DNA from: Costus lasius
Taxonomy: Eukaryota; Streptophyta; Magnoliopsida; Zingiberales; Costaceae
Assembly: GCA_027563935.2 (NCBI GenBank)
Contig: CM050449.1
Location: 89,752,371-89,816,370 of the forward strand
Direction of reading: 5' to 3'
DNA: 64,000 nucleotides
In this document: positions 20,773 through 31,057 of the stretch, piece after piece
Layout: each line of letters begins with the position of its first letter
Position numbering within the stretch: the stretch's first letter is position 1
Made by a program: the position numbers and the translations under genes
Notes under the pieces: model-generated
What the model saw: the letters and a program-made list of their open reading frames with translations, nothing else
Databases searched by the model: none
What the model was told of the DNA's origin: nothing

Positions 20773-22906
20773 ATGGCACCAAGAAGAATTGTGAGGTCTA
20801 GACCATATGGGGTAGTGAGGAAGAGTAGATACATTGGACCAGTTCCACGATTCATATACCGAATGATAAACGGGGTCATACCTCACAGATTCACGCGTAT
20901 AGTTATGACGACTTGGAGCTTGAGACTCAGACGCAGACACATGAGGCTCCGAGCACATCTTCTGCTCTGAGTACAACTGTAGGACCGAGTACTTCACAGT
21001 TGGCTGATTTGCCACCCAGCTCACCAGAGTTAGAGATTATCTCTAAGCGGCAGGCCGGTAGGCCTGAGAGCAAGGAGTAGCGCATTGCGAGACAGTACTC
21101 TAGGAAGCGTACTGGGCGCTCTACATCTGCTTAGGGGAGGAGAGTAGTCCCACGACTGTCTCCTATATTAGAGACCAATGAGACAATTGTGTCACTCCTA
21201 GAGCCAGCTCCCGTTATTGTTGAGGATGAGTGTATCTAGCAGCAGACCACTTCTACCCTTATGGAGGTGGAAGAAGCTACCGCATTTGAGCCTCCTTCTG
21301 ATTTTCAAATTCTGCTTTTCCTGCTCATACTTAGTCTATAGAGGTTGATGCTCCAAATGATTCCATTCACACTCCTGAGTTCCTCTCCTTCATCGGCTTA
21401 GGGTGATTTACCAGATCATGTAGTTGCTACACTAGAGTTACCAGAGGATGTCGAGGGATCTTCTGAGATTTTGCTAGGCCTTCCAGAGGTTACTGTTGAT
21501 ATTCCAAAGCATCCATCACCACCACCAGTAGTTGCATCATCATCTATACTAGAGCCATCTGAGGCTCCATAGACAACATCTTCAACACCTAAGATGCTAG
21601 ATATTCCAAAGGTGACTGTGCCAACTTCTGTACCATCTGGTTATTCTCCGGAGATTGTGTTACTATCTCTAGAGCAGTCTTCAGCATCTACACCAGAGCC
21701 ATCATCACCTGAGCTGTATCCTCCTATAATAGAACCTACTATAGTCGAGAGAAGACAAGCACGTTCTCCACCTCTTGCCCTTATTCCCTACCCACAATAG
21801 ATTCGATACAGGAGCAGGGATTAGGAGAGGAGATACAGGGCTATGTCCGCTAGGGTGTTCTCAGCACCAGATACTGGGACGATCAGACCCTTTAGACCCT
21901 GGGATTGTTCGATGACATCCAGTGGATGTTCTCGAATATAGGGTGGTAGGACTTTTATCAGCAGAGTCATTCAACTTATGTCCATCTAACGCTTGAGTTT
22001 TTTAGTTCTATCCAGATATCATTACATAACTATGATGACAAAGATCCAGGGCATACCTCCTTCTGGTTCCCGAGATCACATACTTACCTTAGACTAGTTG
22101 GGTCATATATTTGGGTTCCCCACAGATATGACCCAACACCATCCACGTGAATATACTGATCGGACATTTTGGTAGCAGATTTCTGGAGAGGCCGATTTTG
22201 ACCCCAGGACCTCCAGATCTACTTATCTATCCTGCCCAGCACTCAGATATACCCACCGAATTCTTGCACACACCATCTGCGGGTGTAGAGAGCAACGAGA
22301 TGGTTAGAGCTGCGGAGTTATTCTTCTTATGGACCATGCTCATTACATTTCGCATCAGCACCCCATTCCACCTTGTGAAGCAGATTCAGAAGGTGGCTAA
22401 GGCGTGGAAGGGAGTTCTTATGATGGGTGATCTAGTTACCACTATTGCCCTTGCCCTCGGAATAGACCCTTCGTAGTTGAACAAGACTAAGGGCAATCCT
22501 AGATTAGACATGGATGCATGTATCTCCATCAAGATGATTACGATGATTGGTAGCTCATATCATCTCATTTTCAGGCATTTAGCATCCACCCCTGTGGCTG
22601 CCGAACATGAACCATACTACGGTTCGTGTTCAGCGGAACTAGATCGTGGATTCTACACGAAATAGGGGAAGTCCTAGTGAGACAGCTTCACCTCCATCGT
22701 CACCACCGAGGACTTCAGCATCCATACCTCCAGTTGAGCCATTTGCCGCTACGGGACCGTCATCATCAGCCGGCCCATCTTCTTCAGCACTAACAGACCC
22801 TTCTCTACCTCAGATTTAGGCCAAGTAGCAGAGGATGCGCGATGACATATCGCGCTTGGAGATGAGGCAGGCGAGAGTGCTAGACTCTCTACACATGATA
22901 CAGGAG
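20773..22906 (+). pseudogene. B1 Athila ORF1 (env-like) gene, interrupted by B2
   Basis: Starts MAPRRIVRSRPYG, like the MAPKIKQ start in A3. A long Pro/Ser/Thr/Glu-rich linker (20900-21800) contains repeated PKVTV/PEVTV and PSSPEL words. The conserved Athila region then returns at 22147-22476 and beyond: FLHTPSAGVESNEMVRAAELFFLW, AKAWKGVLMMGDLV, GNPRLDMDACISIKM. A C-terminal MRQARVLDSLHMIQE runs to 22906, where B2 was inserted; the gene ends at 59132-59178. Numerous stops and frameshifts. No clear transmembrane segment is visible, so the env label is by position only. Confidence 0.75.
22902..22906. repeat. B2 target-site duplication AGGAG (left)
   Basis: Matches AGGAG at 59132-59136 on the other side of B2, 36 kb away. 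Confidence 0.9.
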
Positions 22907-23797
22907 TGATGCGACCGCAAGTGCATGACTTTATCGAAGTAATAAAAGAATTATCATTGCCAACGAGGATCCGGCGGTCAAGTACTGAATACACGATCGA
23001 TCTATCGCTAGATGATTCAAAGTGTGATTTTTTTTTTGTTTGGAAACTTCAAAGTACGAAAAGAAGCAGAGGTAGCATTTTGGGTAATAATCAAATTAGA
23101 GAAAGTCGAGACTCGGGGTTTCACCACACTGACAATTATGAATTTAATAAAAATAAAATCTTTGAACAAAAAATTATAGCGTTGAAAGGGATTTCTCCTA
23201 ATGTACATATTACCTCCTCCTGAAGCATAATCTATTTGCATTAATTTCCTACTCTCGTGACAATTAACATAAATAGTCCCATTAAATTCTATGAAAAACC
23301 ATAAAAAATCCTTCAAATGAATCCAATCATGAGAATATAAACTACTATCGTGATTGGATTCGTAGGATTGAAAAGAATAGTTCTAACGTTGTGATTCACC
23401 TCTCGATCCTTCTTGCAACGTCTAAGATGTAAACATACATGATCAGAGTAAATTACGGAATAAATATAATTCTAATCAAATCAACTCTATAAAATTTATG
23501 TCAAAGATTTAAACAATAAGTTTAATCCATAAAACATCAACGGGTTACACCCCTAATCCTGAAAGAAGTTTACTTGCTCATGTTCTTCGAATACAACATG
23601 TTTAGTGATGAATTCAACATGTAATCTCAAATAAATTACAAAGAGACACTAGGAAAATAATTAGAATTCTTCCCCTTGATCTAATGATGAAGATGAAGCG
23701 TCAAATCCCCTCCTTTGTGTGATCTCTCATTGGAATTCTGCCCAAAAATTGATTTTCACCCTAGTCGCCGCCTCTGTTCATGTTTGTCCGTAGAAGC
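22907..23797 (-). repeat. B2 3' LTR, downstream part (R/U5)
   Basis: Left edge TGATGCGACCGCAAGTGCATG is the reversed LTR 3' end. The stretch runs through TCTCGTGACAATTAAC and AACATGTTTAGTGATGAATTC to GTAGAAGC at 23797, where element C intervenes. The remainder of the LTR is at 27873-28468. Confidence 0.9.
23793..23797. repeat. C target-site duplication GAAGC (left)
   Basis: Partner at 27868-27872; empty site visible near 33535. Confidence 0.93.
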
Positions 23798-24096
23798 TGA
23801 TGACTTAAAAATTCATAGTAAATTTTATATTAATTGTATATTATTTTTGAGTCATATTTATGCTTTTTTGCTTGTTTTTCAATTTATTTGGTCAATTATT
23901 TCAGAATCTACACCTCTTCTCCTTTTTGTTATATTTCAGGGGAAAACGATCAAAATATGATGGATTTTGAAAGATCCGAGTGCATGAATGGATTCCATAC
24001 ATTGAAACGAATCTGCCCATCAATTTTCAGGCAAAATGGAGCTTATTTGGAAATTACAGCCCACCTGTAATAAATATCACGGCCGTAATTTGAAGG
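23798..24096 (+). repeat. Inverted LTR head at the left end of C
   Basis: TGATGACTTAAAAATTCATAG reads rightwards and aligns with the minus-strand head at 27867 (TGATGACTCAAAAATTTTTAG). The similarity continues through ATTTATGCT, CAGAATCTACACCTCTTCT, GATCAAAATATGATGGATTTTG and CTTATTTGGAAATTACAGCCC, to TTTGAAGGAAAA near 24096, where it stops. Confidence 0.9.
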
Positions 24097-24497
24097 AAAA
24101 GCACGGCCATAAATATCACGACTCATTTTTTTAATCAAATTACGGGCGTGAAATATTTCACACCCCTACTATGAAATCTTCTGTAGAGAATCATCTAAAA
24201 ATTATGGGCGGAAATATAATCACGGAAGTGTCGTTAAACATTCTATTTGATAATGAATCAAATTTGTGGCTGTAATAATAATTACGGCCCTACCGTAATT
24301 TTTGTGTAAAATTCAAAAATCACTGTTTCGTCGTAAAAAAAAATATTTTAGATTCACCTACAAAAAAGAAAAAGAAAAATTAGTATATAAATGTGTAAAA
24401 ATTATTGAATAAAATAGAAAAACTAAAGTAAGAGTGCTTGGATTGCCTCCCAAAAAGAGCTAATTTTTAGGTCACTAGCTTGACCGAAACACAAATA
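24097..24497 (-). promoter_or_regulatory. C post-coding region: hairpins, acceptor-like tract, palindromes
   Basis: On the minus strand, after the coding stop: GGTCAAGCTAGTGACC and TTGGGAGGCAATCCAAG (24485-24437), then a pyrimidine tract TTTTTCTTTTTTTGTAG|GTGAAT (about 24375-24352), then ATTACGG/CCGTAAT palindromes to about 24100. This is the same order as in A1 and A3, where the env-like gene follows; here it is gone. Confidence 0.75.
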
Positions 24498-25733
24498 TCA
24501 TGGCAAAGCTGGTGGGTCAGTGCCATAGTAAATAACATATAATTGTTTTCTTCTCCGCTGTGCTAAAAGTTTAGCCACTAATACAGTCATCCAAAATTTC
24601 ATATAAGACATAATTGTCGTGGCTTTCTCATGTATGCAAAAATCAAAATCAAAATTTTTAATTCCACACAAAAGATATTTAATGATCTTCCTATATTTGT
24701 CAGAAAGCAAAATCATTAGTCCTTTCTTCAAATTTATATCTTCAATCACAATAGGAGTAGGACTTTGATAAAAAAAATTCAAGTATTGGATCATCAAGAA
24801 AATTTTTCTATTCCACATTAGGTTTTTCAACAATGCATAATTTTTCTAGTTTCCCTGCAGATATTTCTAATAATGAATAAGAAGGGTAAATAGTAGATAG
24901 GGTAAATCATCATAGTGAGATTCACCAATATTTATAATTTTCACATCCTTTTTAAGTTCCTCATGCCCTTCATCAAATAATTTATCAAAAAAAGAATCAA
25001 TTTCATAATCATTAAAATTAGAGTGAAATTCATCAATGTTCACAAAAGAATCAATTTCAGAATTACCAGAACCAGATTTAACCATAAATAACTTATCATT
25101 AATTTCAAAATTATCACCAAAATCAGAGTGAGACTTTTCAAAATCAGTTTCCTCATGCCTTTCCACAAATACTTTATCATCAAAAGAATAAATTTCAGAG
25201 TCACTAGAATCAATTTCCTCAGTTTCCAAATCAAATTCAAGTAAACTACCTTGTTGTGCTATCTAGATTTCTAAAATTTCAGTATAAGCACTCATATTAT
25301 CTAGCCTATAATTTATTTGCCTTAGCGTCTCATTTACATCTTCATTGTGTTTCACCTGAGTGCTCATCAACTTTTTAAACATGGACTCTAGGTTAGATTT
25401 TTCAGTATCCCCAAAGTATGGTTCATAAGTATAGTTTAAACAATCCTCATAAAAAGAAGTTGGTGGATTTACTTATCTAGAATTATATTGATCATTTTGG
25501 TACCATGGTAAATTGGGATTTGGAGGAATTCCTAATTCGCAATCAAAAGCATAATGATCAAAACATCCACAAATATCACAAGCAATAGAAGAATATGCAA
25601 TAAAAGAGTCAATTTTATGAGCTAAAGAATCTACCTTTTCTGCAAGAGTGCACCATCTATCACTTTCAAACTTAGCTTGTGGTATGTATACCTCACCTCT
25701 TTCAGTTGCCCACGAGTTGTGATTAAAAGACAT
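24498..25733 (-). pseudogene. C Gag-derived protein with acidic domain and novel C-terminal module
   Basis: One frame of about 411 codons with a few in-frame stops (about 25473, 25263 and two near 24850). It starts MSFNHNSWATERGEV, which equals the middle of Gag in B1 and A3, so the capsid-like N-terminus is missing. CDICGCFDHYAFDC (25580-25539) is a CCHC zinc knuckle. A Gln/Asn linker, a strongly Asp/Glu/Ser-rich stretch (25229-24920), then a C-terminal module follow: IEDINLKKGLMILLSDKYRK, NFDFDFCIHEKATTIMSY, RRRKQLYVIYYGTDPPALP-stop. The module recurs in B2. I do not recognise it from known retrotransposon proteins. Confidence 0.75.
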
Positions 25734-26032
25734 CTCTTCAAATCAGAGCTTTTCTACACAACTTAAAAGATTTTATGATCTCAGGGTTCACAGGAAATAA
25801 AAATTGTCAAGATCTAAGTGTCTTGTGTATAAACAGATAAAAGATTCGTGTAAACTCAAAATTTTCAAAAAGAAACAGAAAGATTATCCAACTCAGAAAT
25901 CACAGCCCTGTGATTTTTCGTTACAGCTTGTGAAAATCTAAGACCTGCAAAAATAGAAAATAAAGTTAAAACAAAGATAAATAAAACTTAGTCTAATAAT
26001 ATTAACAACTATTTTGATATTAACAAAACTAA
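25734..26032 (-). other. C leader between primer site and Gag frame
   Basis: AT-rich leader. On the minus strand TTATTTTCTATTTTTGCAG|GTCTTAG (about 25960-25940) looks like a 3' splice site, which would imply a leader intron. No coding sequence; the Gag N-terminal domain is not present. Confidence 0.4.
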
Positions 26033-26052
26033 GGTCCTCGGCAACGGGGCCA
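26033..26052 (-). promoter_or_regulatory. C primer-binding site (tRNA-Asp type)
   Basis: Minus strand TGGCCCCGTTGCCGAGGACC, eight bases inside the LTR end, close to TGGCGCCGTTGCCGGGGACC. Confidence 0.85.
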
Positions 26053-26059
26053 AAAACTT

Positions 26060-27867
26060 AATGTGTCCGCAAGTGCACGAATACGTCGAAGTAATAAAAA
26101 AATATCGAACCCACAAAGACCTACATTTTAAGTACCAAATAGTCAAATTCTTACAAGCTGAGTGATTAACTAACGATGTATTATAGAAGTAAAATAAAAA
26201 TGAATACACGAAAACTAACGTCGGAAATAGGAGACAGAAAACTAGGACAAAGGTTTCATCACTTTTTAATTTTCATGACTAGATATAATAAAGTTTTTAT
26301 TAGTTATTCAAATCATGATAAAGAAAAATTTACTTAAAAAAGAAATTGTCTCCTCTCGGACGTCCAATTTACACAAAACGGCCTTCACACTCATGACTTA
26401 CTGCTTAATGTTAAATAAAAGTAAACCAGATAAAGAAAATTAAAATCACTCTCTTGGTTTAACTCTCAAAGTCTACTTCTCAAGCAAAATTAAATACTCT
26501 CATATATTAATTTTACAGGTTTTACCTAAGAGGTTCTAACAATCAAAATCACCTCTCGGTCCATATTATCATGTCTAAAACAATGGAATCAAAACTCACA
26601 TGAAAAATAAGCATCATAAATTAGGGTTCTAGGACTTAGCTACTCTCGTAGTCTAGGTTTCTAGATCTAATCTCAGGGTTCCAGGTTTGTAAAACACCTT
26701 TTGGTCCATATTACAAATCCTAAAACATGCAAATAATAATTTCAAAGCAAATAAATCACAAAGGCAAAATAATCATTCAAAGAATAAACTAATAGATTAA
26801 AAATTATCCAATCATTACAAAATTAAAAAGGGATTACTCCCTAACTCCCAAAGAAAAGATTACGCTACCATGGAGTCGAAAACACAACAAAAATTTATCA
26901 TAAAAAATCAGAATTCAATAGAGGAAGAATAAGAAAAGTTACTGATTTCACAAGGGTGTGAAAATTTTCACAGCCCTACGATTTTTCTTGGGTTGCTACA
27001 GTACTGCTACAGTGTTTTGCGATTTTCCTCCCAGCTAAGATTTTGTTTCGCTGATTTCTCCTCTAATTGAACTCCTTTCGATCTGAAATTTCTGATGTAT
27101 CATCTCCTCCTATGGGTGAAGCTCTCCTGAAAACTTCACTGCCAGTGGTGGCCTCCACACCTCTCGCCGAGAGGCTGAGCCCTAGTGGCGCCTCTCTCAA
27201 TTTCTCCCTCGATTCTTGATGATAACAGATGATTCTAGGCTTGAAATCCTCTCCTCTACTTATAGAACGATTCTGCAATTTTAGATTTTCCGATTAGGGC
27301 TCTGATTTGTCTAATTTTGCTTCGAAAGAATTGGACTTTAGAGGTGGCAGAAAACTCGGACAACGATTAAAATTACGGCCGTAAAAATAATTACGGCATT
27401 GCCGTAATTTCTTCTGTGTATTCTGGATCAAGAATTACGGCAGTGAAAATAATTATTGCCCCACTATAATTCTTTCTATGGAAAATCAGAAAGAAATTAC
27501 GGTCGTGATAATAATTATGACACTACCATAATTTCTTCTATGCTTTTTAAAATTAAGGCCATCCTTTTCCTTCAAATTACAACTATGATATTTATTACGG
27601 GTGGGCCGTAATTTCCAAATAAGCTCTGTTTTGCCAAAAATTTGATGGGCGGCTTCGTTTCAATGTTTGGATTCTATTTGTGCGCTCGGATCTTTCAAAA
27701 TCTATCATATTTTGATTGTTTTCCACTGCTATATAATAAAAATAAGAAGAGGTGTAGATTCTAAAATAATTGACCAAATAAATTGAAAAATATGCAAAAG
27801 AGCATAAATATGACTCAAAAATAATATACAATTAATATAAAATTTACTAAAAATTTTTGAGTCATCA
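26060..27867 (-). repeat. C 5' LTR
   Basis: 1,808 bp: head TGATGACTCAAAAATTT at 27867, end GCGGACACATTA at 26060 (the usual CA end is altered). ATTACGGCCGTAA-type palindromes lie at about 27365-27610. The R/U5 part has TTACTTCGACGTATTCGTGCACTTGCGGAC. Confidence 0.9.
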
Positions 27868-27872
27868 GAAGC
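27868..27872. repeat. C target-site duplication GAAGC (right)
   Basis: Partner of 23793-23797. Confidence 0.93.
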
Positions 27873-28468
27873 TTCCTTAACCCTCCAAAAATCCTCTCTT
27901 TTATAGTTTAATCGGTTTAGAGCCCATCAAGGAAGAATTATGGAGAGTTTGGTTCAATTCTGACTCAATTCAAAGCCGAATCGAGTGAAAAACCGATAGT
28001 GGCGGAAAAATTCATGGCCTGTAAACTGTTCACGGCTACGGTCGTGAAATTTTCTATGAATAAAAGCTATGTTTACAGAAAAACTCACAGCCTGTGAAGG
28101 ACTCACGGCCGTGACCATGAAAATTTCTGTGAACTTTTTTACATAGCCATGATTTCACCCCTTGAACGCGAAACTCACAGTCAGCCGAAAATTTCATGGC
28201 TACGGCCATGAATGTAGTGTCTAACACTATTTTCGCTCCAAATTTGATGTGCGACTTCGTAATTTCATCGGGAACCATGCTATGGCCTTAAAACTCTCAA
28301 AATCCATCATTTTTGTGCCATTTTACCTACATTTTCATAAAAACCAATAAAAGTGAAGCTTCTATACTAAAGTAAGTAAAAACACCATAAATTGGTATAA
28401 AATCATATAATTGAGCCTAAATATCATATAAAATACAAGCAAAAATATGATATAGATGCAACGCATCA
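27873..28468 (-). repeat. B2 3' LTR, head (U3 with TATA box)
   Basis: Resumes TTCCTTAACCCTCC after C and ends at CAACGCATCA (28468; TGATGCGTTG on the minus strand). CTTTTATA at 27898-27905 is TATAAAAG on the minus strand. TCACGGCC/GGCCGTGA palindromes lie at about 28000-28210. Confidence 0.9.
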
Positions 28469-30170
28469 AAATACCCTATACTTAAAGCTATGCTTGTCCT
28501 CAAGCAATATTCTAATATGTATGGAGAATGTGAAGATAAAGAGCACTCATTTGTTTTTCCATTAATAATGTCCTTAGTCCACAATTTATGCAATCAATCT
28601 TTCAGAACTCAAGTAATTTAAGAACAATCATAATAGAGAAAAATTCTCAAGAGTTTACAATCCAAGAAAGATAAAAAAACGTAATTCATGTCGTAACATT
28701 CAATTTTTACATACTAAGTATCAAATACCTTCACCTTAATAAATCTATTTTACTCAACAGACAAAAATTTCTATTTCAAGAATTTTGGTGATGTTAAAGA
28801 TAAGAGATTTTTAGAGCAGTTTGGTCATTAAACGGTTATGTGCCCTTTCCTGTTAGCATCATAATATTGTTTAAAGTATACCACAGAGCAGTATAATTTA
28901 ACTCATATTCTCAATCATAAGGTAAACGGAGTTGTCCTCTTAACCTACAGCTTTCTCTTTTTCTTCCCTCCTTTTTTTTTCGTTCATGGACAAAGCTGGT
29001 CTGTGGCATGGTATTTATATCGTTATCGATCTTTTTGCAAGAGGGATAAACATTTATATTTAAATTTTTCCCTCTGTTACTTGATCGCAACAAACTCAAA
29101 GAATACCACTAATGGCATAATATAACTCATGACCCTAGATCACTTAACTAGAGGAGTAGGAGTAAATCTCAGTTTAAAGAAATATCACCAAATTTTCTAT
29201 TCATAAAAGCTTTCCATTAAACAAAATAGATAAATTAAACTTCAAGTATAAGAAACACCCTACACGTGTCGCATGAAGATATAACAATTCACATGCGTAT
29301 TTTATCAATACTAGAATTGAATTTACTAAACAATTTAAGTCTACATGAAATTTTAGAAATTTCCAAAGTCATCAAATTAAATACTCAAAATGTTTCCTAA
29401 GTTTAAAATTAAGGATACAACAAATTTGGTTGTCCTTAAAAATCATAAACATTGAAAATACATACCTATAAAACTTGAAGAAAAGCAAATATATGGGAAC
29501 ACCCTAGACTTAAATTGTTGCATATGCATAAACATTAAATTAGATTATGACAGATTTTAGAAAATTTTTTTGCGAGAGCTCCCTTTAAATATGAGCGAAA
29601 CCCTGTGCAATTATATCAAATCATGCAAATGTGACTCAGAAAAATATGGAAACTGTATTACATCGTAAATATCAACATTTTACACGGTAAACAAGTTTCA
29701 AATACCAAATACCATCACATTTTATCAACTAAATCACATTTACCATTTTGAAAGCACTATTCATCTCAATATCAAAATCAATATAAAAAATAATCCAAAA
29801 ATAAACCAAAATACCACCACAGAGTCATAGATCATCGCAGAACATCACAGATATATGGTAAGCCTCAAATATATACAATACAATCTCAATAAATCCATGT
29901 ACCGCATCTAAAATCCTAATACCACGACGTATACCCATAATATCAAGTAACCAAATACAAATCTAGAAATACACATCAAGAGTACTAAAATACAATGCAC
30001 ACACACAAATAAAACATATAAAATCATGTGTGCACTGTATCAGTCTCAATCTCAATCAACTCCTGCTCAAAAGGAAGAATGCATATGCAATATAATTAGA
30101 ATGTAAAGAAAAGTAATACTCAATACATATAGAAATAATAAAACAATAACTATACTCACAGAGAAAACAT
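28469..30170 (-). other. B2 3' noncoding region with polypurine-proximal motif
   Basis: Right next to the LTR head, the minus strand reads TTGAGGACAAGCATAGC...AGTATAGGGTATTT|TGATGCG. The GAGGACAAGC word stands about 40 bp before the 3' LTR in A1, A3, B1 and D too, and is usual in Athila/Tat elements just before the polypurine tract. 28469-29420 aligns with the B1 tail at 59180-60102; the rest is AT-rich with nothing recognisable. Confidence 0.65.
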
Positions 30171-31057
30171 CAATCTGTCTCTGTATCCTCGGAGTCCTCT
30201 GGTATATCTACGTGTAAGTCCAGTAAAATATCTCATGGCAAATCAGCAAAAGCCATAGCTGGCAATGGTGAAGGTATATCCCCTAGAAGCTCTAGTGTTG
30301 TAGCTCAGATACCATGGAGGATAGGGTCCTCGTCTTCTAAGTTTTCTAGCTGCCCCATACGGTGGATTTAGGTGGATTTTGGTTGGAATCGAGCGTCGGC
30401 GATGAGTCTTGTGTTCTTGAGGGGGTCGGGCACTTCCTGATGAAATTCAGCCAAAATCGGTTGAAAGATCGTCGGAAAACACTCACCGGAGGTGGAGGAA
30501 GGTCAGAGGAGATGATTCGTCACCTGAGGTGGAAAGAATCAATGAGAAATCGAAGTTTTCGAGCATGGGCGTGAACTCTAGTTTCGCCTGTTAAGTTCAA
30601 AAACGCAACATTCACGGCTCATGAGTCATTCACGGCTGCGGCCATGAATGTTTATGTGACTTCAGTCCTTTACACAAATAAAACTCATAGCTTGTGAGTG
30701 ACTCATGCCTGTGACTGTGAAAGTTTCTGTGAACTTTGGCCTTCTCGTATTTTCTTTAGATGCAGCATTCACGGCCCGTGAGTGACTCACGGCCACACCC
30801 ATGAATATCTCGTTTGACACCTATTCTTCAAGTAAAAATTTTTCAAAAATTTTTGCATATAAAACAACTTATTAAAAGATTTTCCATCAATAAAAATTCA
30901 TCAAAACATGCTACAAAAATTTTTAAAAATCTGAAAAATCAAAAACTAAAACTAAGAATCATAAAAGTCAGAAATTTGTGTTGCTTCCAAAAAAGCACTT
31001 ATTTAAGGTCATTAGCTTGGCCACAGTTTCATGTCATGGCGGAGTTGGAAAATTAGT
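30171..31057 (-). pseudogene. B2 env-like gene remnant and upstream region
   Basis: On the minus strand, GGTCAAGCTAATGACC-like and TTTTTTGGAAGCAACAC hairpin remnants (31025-30985) are followed by TCACGGCC/GGCCGTGA palindromes (30780-30610). A segment then matches B1 20390-20550 in reverse (ATCTTTCAACCGATTTTGGC). A short frame near 30360 starts MGQLENLEDEDPILHG and stops soon. Almost the whole env-like gene is missing. The plus-strand frame at 30362-30574 is antisense noise. Confidence 0.5.

Larger units (their letters stand above)
23798..27867 (-). mobile_element. Element C: non-autonomous Athila-type element with inverted ends
   Basis: 4,070 bp between GAAGC copies (23793-23797 and 27868-27872). 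The site before insertion survives in the other B2 LTR, where GTAGAAGCCTCC occurs once (about 33532-33543). From the right on the minus strand: full LTR (27867 to 26060), primer site (26052-26033), a Gag-derived frame (25733-24498), post-pol hairpins and acceptor tract (24485-24350), palindromes (to about 24100). At the left end, instead of a second LTR in the same orientation, there is about 300 bp of the LTR head in the opposite orientation (23798-24096). No protease, RT, integrase or env-like gene. Confidence 0.88.

Noticed and set aside
27063..27278. 71-codon minus-strand frame near the C LTR
   Set aside because: Inside the transcribed leader part of the LTR; the related LTR scrap at 12855-13205 does not keep it open.
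30362..30574. 70-codon plus-strand frame
   Set aside because: Antisense to the B2 env-like remnant; the same region in B1 is noncoding leader.
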